From contig CAZRAZ010000016.1 in assembly GCA_964598275.1 (NCBI GenBank), forward strand, positions 1 to 16,153: 16,153 nt of DNA, in the 5' to 3' direction. Shown piece after piece: positions 13,271 through 16,153 of this stretch. Below the pieces are notes generated by a model. The model saw only the letters and a program-made list of their open reading frames with translations. It searched no databases and had not been told where the DNA came from. This DNA is from JAHIEZ01 sp964598275 (GTDB lineage: Bacteria; Patescibacteriota; Microgenomatia; UBA12405). The translations under genes were made by a program, and so were the position numbers. Each line of letters begins with the position of its first letter. The first letter of the stretch is position 1.

Positions 13271-14733
13271 TGGATCTTCAAAACCTTTCAATTAATACCA
13301 TCCGCCAATCCCTGATCGCCAAAAAATTTTCCGCCCTCGAGCTGACCAAAAGCTATCTTACCCGTATCGCCAAAATCGACCCAAAAATCAAAGCTTTTAT
13401 TACTGTCACCGATACTTTGGCCTTAAAAACCGCCGCCTCTCTTGATCAAAAAATTACCGGTGGCAAAAAATTGGGTAAACTAGCCGGTTCCGTTATGGCC
13501 ACCAAAGATATTTTTCTTACCAAAGGCACCCTGACTACCGCCGCCTCTCAAATTCTAAAAGATTATATTCCTCCCTATTCCTCCACTCTTTATCAAAAAC
13601 TTTTAGACGAAGACGTCATCCCCATTGGCAAAACCAACACCGATTCTTTTGCCTTTGGTGCTTCCACCGAAAATTCCGGTTTTTTTACCACCCAAAATCC
13701 TTGGAATTTAAAAATGGTCCCCGGTGGTTCTTCCGGTGGTTCTGCCGCCGCTCTTTCCGCCAACCTTTGCGCCTTTGCCCTAGGTACCGACACCGGTGGT
13801 TCCATCCGCCAGCCGGCTTCCCTTTGTTCGGTCACCGGCATTAAACCTACCTATGGCCGCAATTCCCGTTTCGGCATTACCGCTATGGCCTCATCATTTG
13901 ACTGCCCCGGTGCCTTTGCCAAAACTGCCGCCGACCTAGCTTTAATTTCTCAAATCATGGCAGGTTTTGACCCACACGATGCCACCAGTAGTCAGTTGCC
14001 TGTTCCCGATTACCCCAAGCTATTGTCAAAAACAAAGTTAAAAGGTCTTAAAATTGGTTTACCCCGTCAATATTTTTCAAACCTCATCGACCCCGAGGTC
14101 AAAACCTTGGTTCAGTCTGCCGCCGCCATTTTTGAAAAACAGGGCGCCAAACTTATCGACATTTCTCTGCCCAACTCGCGCCTGGCCCTGGCTGTCTACT
14201 ACATTCTTGTTCCCTGCGAAATTTCTGCCAACATGGCCCGCTACGATGGTATTCGTTTTGGCAGTTCCAAAAAAGAAGCCAAAGATTTACTTGCCCACTA
14301 TTTAGAAACCCGTGCTGCCTTTTTGGAAGATGAGGTTAAGCGCCGTATTTTAATTGGCACCTACGCTCTTTCGGCCGGCTACTTTGATGCCTACTATATT
14401 AAAGCCGCCAAAGTCCGCACTCTTATCAAAAACGAGTTTATATCTGCCTTAAACAAAGTCGATTTAATTCTTGCTCCTGTTTCACCCACCCCGGCCTGGC
14501 CTATCGGCCAAAAGGTCAACGATCCTCTAAAAATGTATTTGGCCGATGTTTACACCTGCCCTATCAACGTCGCCGGCTTGCCCTCCCTGGCTCTTCCTTG
14601 CGGTTTCACTCCTAAAAATCTCCCCGTCGGCTTCCAGCTTATCGGCGATTATTTTACCGAAGCCCGCCTATTTTCCGTCGGCCACCAATATCAACAACTC
14701 ACCGATTATCATTTAAAATCTCCCGATTTATAA
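13270..14733 (+). CDS. gatA: Aspartyl/glutamyl-tRNA amidotransferase subunit A (amidase family)
   Basis: This 487-residue protein is full length. The amidase-signature catalytic triad is intact: Lys79 in VMATKDIFL, cis-Ser154 in VPGGSSGGSAAAL, and nucleophile Ser178 in GTDTGGSIRQPASLC. These are the same numbers as in Staphylococcus aureus GatA. Other family blocks are GKTNTDSFAFGASTENSGFF (120-139), GIKPTYGRNSRFG, ASSFDCPGAFAKT, and near the end TCPINVAGLPSLALPCGF and GFQLIGDYFTEA. GatA hydrolyses glutamine and feeds the ammonia through a tunnel to GatB. The ATG overlaps the gatC stop by one base. All 14 arginine codons are CGC or CGT, illustrating the + strand codon habit. gatB begins 53 bases downstream, a wider gap than others within this block. 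Confidence 0.97.
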   Translation: MDLQNLSINTIRQSLIAKKFSALELTKSYLTRIAKIDPKIKAFITVTDTLALKTAASLDQKITGGKKLGKLAGSVMATKDIFLTKGTLTTAASQILKDYIPPYSSTLYQKLLDEDVIPIGKTNTDSFAFGASTENSGFFTTQNPWNLKMVPGGSSGGSAAALSANLCAFALGTDTGGSIRQPASLCSVTGIKPTYGRNSRFGITAMASSFDCPGAFAKTAADLALISQIMAGFDPHDATSSQLPVPDYPKLLSKTKLKGLKIGLPRQYFSNLIDPEVKTLVQSAAAIFEKQGAKLIDISLPNSRLALAVYYILVPCEISANMARYDGIRFGSSKKEAKDLLAHYLETRAAFLEDEVKRRILIGTYALSAGYFDAYYIKAAKVRTLIKNEFISALNKVDLILAPVSPTPAWPIGQKVNDPLKMYLADVYTCPINVAGLPSLALPCGFTPKNLPVGFQLIGDYFTEARLFSVGHQYQQLTDYHLKSPDL

Positions 14734-14740
14734 ATTAATT

Positions 14741-14782
14741 ATTAGAAATTGATTAGAAATTTTAAATTAAAAATTAGAAATT
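14741..14782 (+). repeat. Three direct copies of ATTAGAAATT between gatA and gatB
   Basis: Perfect 10-base copies lie at 14741-14750, 14752-14761 and 14773-14782, offset by 11 and 21 bases, close to one and two helical turns. They fill most of the 53-base gatA-gatB spacer, which is almost pure A/T. They could bind a regulator or bend DNA, or be low-complexity drift. No -10 resembling TATAAT is evident before gatB. Confidence 0.6.
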
Positions 14783-14786
14783 AATT

Positions 14787-16153
14787 ATGTTTCCCATCAT
14801 TGGTTTAGAGGTCCATCTTGAACTCAAAACTAAGTCAAAAATGTTTTGTGGCTGTTCCGCCACTCATTTTCATGTTGCTCCCAACTCTCACACCTGCCCT
14901 GTCTGTTTGGGTTTACCCGGCGCTTTGCCTGTACCCAACCAAAAAGCCCTCGATTATTGTCTCAAAATCGGTCTGGCTTTAGGCTGTACTGTTCAAAAAC
15001 ATTCTTTTTTTGAGCGCAAAAACTATTTTTATCCTGATCTTGCCAAAGGTTTTCAAATCAGTCAGTACCAACAGCCCCTAACCGTTAAGGGCAAATTCAA
15101 TTCGGTTCGTATCAATCGCGTTCACCTGGAAGAAGATACTGCCAAGTCCGTCCATCAAGACGGTTTTACTCTAATCGATTTCAACCGCTCCGGTGTTCCC
15201 CTGGTCGAAATTGTCTCCGAGCCGGATATCAAATCGGCTAAAGAGGCGAAACTTTATCTTTTGGATTTACAGCTTCTTATCCGCTATCTTGGCGTTTCCG
15301 ACGCCGATATCGAAAAAGGTTCTCTGCGCTGCGAACCCACCGTTAATGTCAAAATTAATGGTAAACCCACCGCTCTGGTCGAAATCAAAAACATTGCTTC
15401 TTTATCCGCTGTCGAAGCCGCCATTAACTACGAGATTGATCGTCAATCCGAAAATCCTGATTTTTCCAGTTCGAAAACCACCCGTGGTTGGGATGCCGAC
15501 AAACAGCGTACTTTTTTGCAAAGGAACAAAGAAGGCTCTTCTGATTATCGTTATTTCCCCGAGCCCGATATTCCGCCTCTGGAATTTACCGATTCCCAAA
15601 TCAAAGCTATCGCCTCCACCATTCCCGAATTACCTGCCGCCAAACTTAACCGTTACCAACGGCAATATGGTTTGTCTGCCTATGACGGGGAGCTTTTAAC
15701 TGCCGATTTACTTACCGCCCAAACCTACGAAGCCATTGTCGATTTTATCGCCAAAAAATACAAAAATACTGCCGACTTTGCCAAATTTACCGCCAATCTT
15801 TTCAACGGTCCCGTTAAGGAATATCTTAATCAAAAACAAAAAAATATAAGGGTTTTAAAATTGGGTCCGGCTTATTTTTGGGAACTTTTTCAAGCCGTTT
15901 TTAAAAAACAAATTTCTCCCACCGTCGCCAAACAATTGATTGTTACTGCTTACCTGGCCAAAACCTCTCCCCTACAGATTGCCAAAAAAAATGGTCTTTT
16001 ACAGCTTTCAGATCAAAAAGAAATCGCTGCTATTGTCAAAAAGGTTATTGCCGATAACCCCAAAGCGGTCGGGGACTATCGCCAGAACCCCAATTCAATC
16101 GGCTTTCTTGTCGGTCAAGTTATGCAAGCCTCCGGCGGTTCCGCCAATCCCCA
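14787..16153 (+). CDS. gatB: Aspartyl/glutamyl-tRNA amidotransferase subunit B (3' end cut by window)
   Basis: The frame opens at the ATG at 14787 and stays open to the right edge, giving 455 residues of a protein that is normally about 475-480. The start MFPIIGLEVHLEL is the family N-terminus without the usual extra residues. A Cys4 zinc site is visible as C21-G-C23 and C37-P-V-C40 in the block ending LGLPGALPVPN. The kinase-like core has KNYFYPDLAKGFQISQYQQP (78-97), LEEDTAKSVH and DFNRSGVPLVEIVSEPDI (131-148). The C-terminal YqeY-like tRNA-binding tail ends with SIGFLVGQVMQASGGSANP, where most GatB proteins finish about 15-20 residues later. GatB phosphorylates the carboxylate of misacylated Glu/Asp-tRNA and amidates it with ammonia from GatA. 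No Shine-Dalgarno sequence precedes the start, only the A/T-rich repeat stretch. Confidence 0.96.
   Translation, partial: MFPIIGLEVHLELKTKSKMFCGCSATHFHVAPNSHTCPVCLGLPGALPVPNQKALDYCLKIGLALGCTVQKHSFFERKNYFYPDLAKGFQISQYQQPLTVKGKFNSVRINRVHLEEDTAKSVHQDGFTLIDFNRSGVPLVEIVSEPDIKSAKEAKLYLLDLQLLIRYLGVSDADIEKGSLRCEPTVNVKINGKPTALVEIKNIASLSAVEAAINYEIDRQSENPDFSSSKTTRGWDADKQRTFLQRNKEGSSDYRYFPEPDIPPLEFTDSQIKAIASTIPELPAAKLNRYQRQYGLSAYDGELLTADLLTAQTYEAIVDFIAKKYKNTADFAKFTANLFNGPVKEYLNQKQKNIRVLKLGPAYFWELFQAVFKKQISPTVAKQLIVTAYLAKTSPLQIAKKNGLLQLSDQKEIAAIVKKVIADNPKAVGDYRQNPNSIGFLVGQVMQASGGSANP

Noticed and set aside
13593..13841. Minus-strand 82-residue open frame opposite gatA
   Set aside because: It is antisense to the catalytic GGSSGGS and GTDTGGS region, and its Pro/Glu-rich sequence is the complement of Gly/Ser codons.
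15193..15699. 168-residue open frame inside gatB in another frame
   Set aside because: It is a shadow of gatB, which is continuous, carries all family motifs in its own frame and runs to the window edge.
1..16153. CRISPR arrays, tRNA or rRNA genes, insertion sequences, toxin-antitoxin or phage defence genes
   Set aside because: None seen. Spacers are all under about 55 bases and hold only promoter-like or short repeat signals, and all long frames are accounted for by the genes listed.

Overview
The window looks like a piece of chromosome from a Candidate Phyla Radiation (Patescibacteria) bacterium, most likely of the Microgenomates type. This is inferred from gene content, not from a marker gene: a DUF2298 (Chlor_Arch_YYY) giant membrane protein, several HPDE-type GT-C glycosyltransferases, a FemX-like ligase beside gatCAB, a short UvrD/PcrA helicase, very tight gene packing, AT-rich sequence, and almost no Shine-Dalgarno motifs. 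The standard code fits (TGA is used as a stop). I see no tRNA, rRNA, CRISPR array, insertion sequence or phage gene, and no gene-free stretch longer than about 55 bases.

Bases 1-5301 (+ strand) hold the tail of a UbiA-family decaprenyl-phosphate phosphoribosyltransferase-like enzyme, followed without gaps by three large polytopic membrane proteins. The first and third are paralogous GT-C glycosyltransferases with an HPDE motif. The middle one is unrecognised but GT-C-like. Bases 5320-7237 (- strand) are a two-gene island with a GT4 glycosyltransferase followed by a class I SAM methyltransferase. A 47-base divergent promoter region (7238-7284) separates it from a + strand pair, a PAP2 lipid phosphatase and the DUF2298 protein (7285-9942). 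Together these genes look like a lipid-linked, cell-surface glycan module. The UbiA enzyme could make polyprenyl-phosphoryl-5-phosphopentose, the PAP2 enzyme could remove the phosphate, and the GT-C proteins could use the resulting polyprenyl-phosphoryl sugar outside the membrane. GT4 and the methyltransferase would build or cap the glycan on the cytosolic side. This pathway reading is inference.

Bases 9986-16153 (+ strand) are housekeeping: uvrD/pcrA, a FemX-like tRNA-dependent peptidoglycan bridge ligase, then gatC-gatA-gatB of the Glu-tRNA(Gln)/Asp-tRNA(Asn) amidotransferase. gatB runs off the right edge about 20 codons short of its end.

Two window-wide patterns stand out. First, TATAAT-like hexamers lie only 5-8 bases before many start codons, with no Shine-Dalgarno sequence, which suggests leaderless transcripts. 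The clearest case is the symmetric divergent pair at 7235-7287. Second, the + strand is pyrimidine-rich regardless of gene direction. Codon choice therefore flips between strands: Arg is CGC/CGT in + genes and AGA/AGG/CGA/CGG in - genes, which points to replication-linked strand asymmetry.
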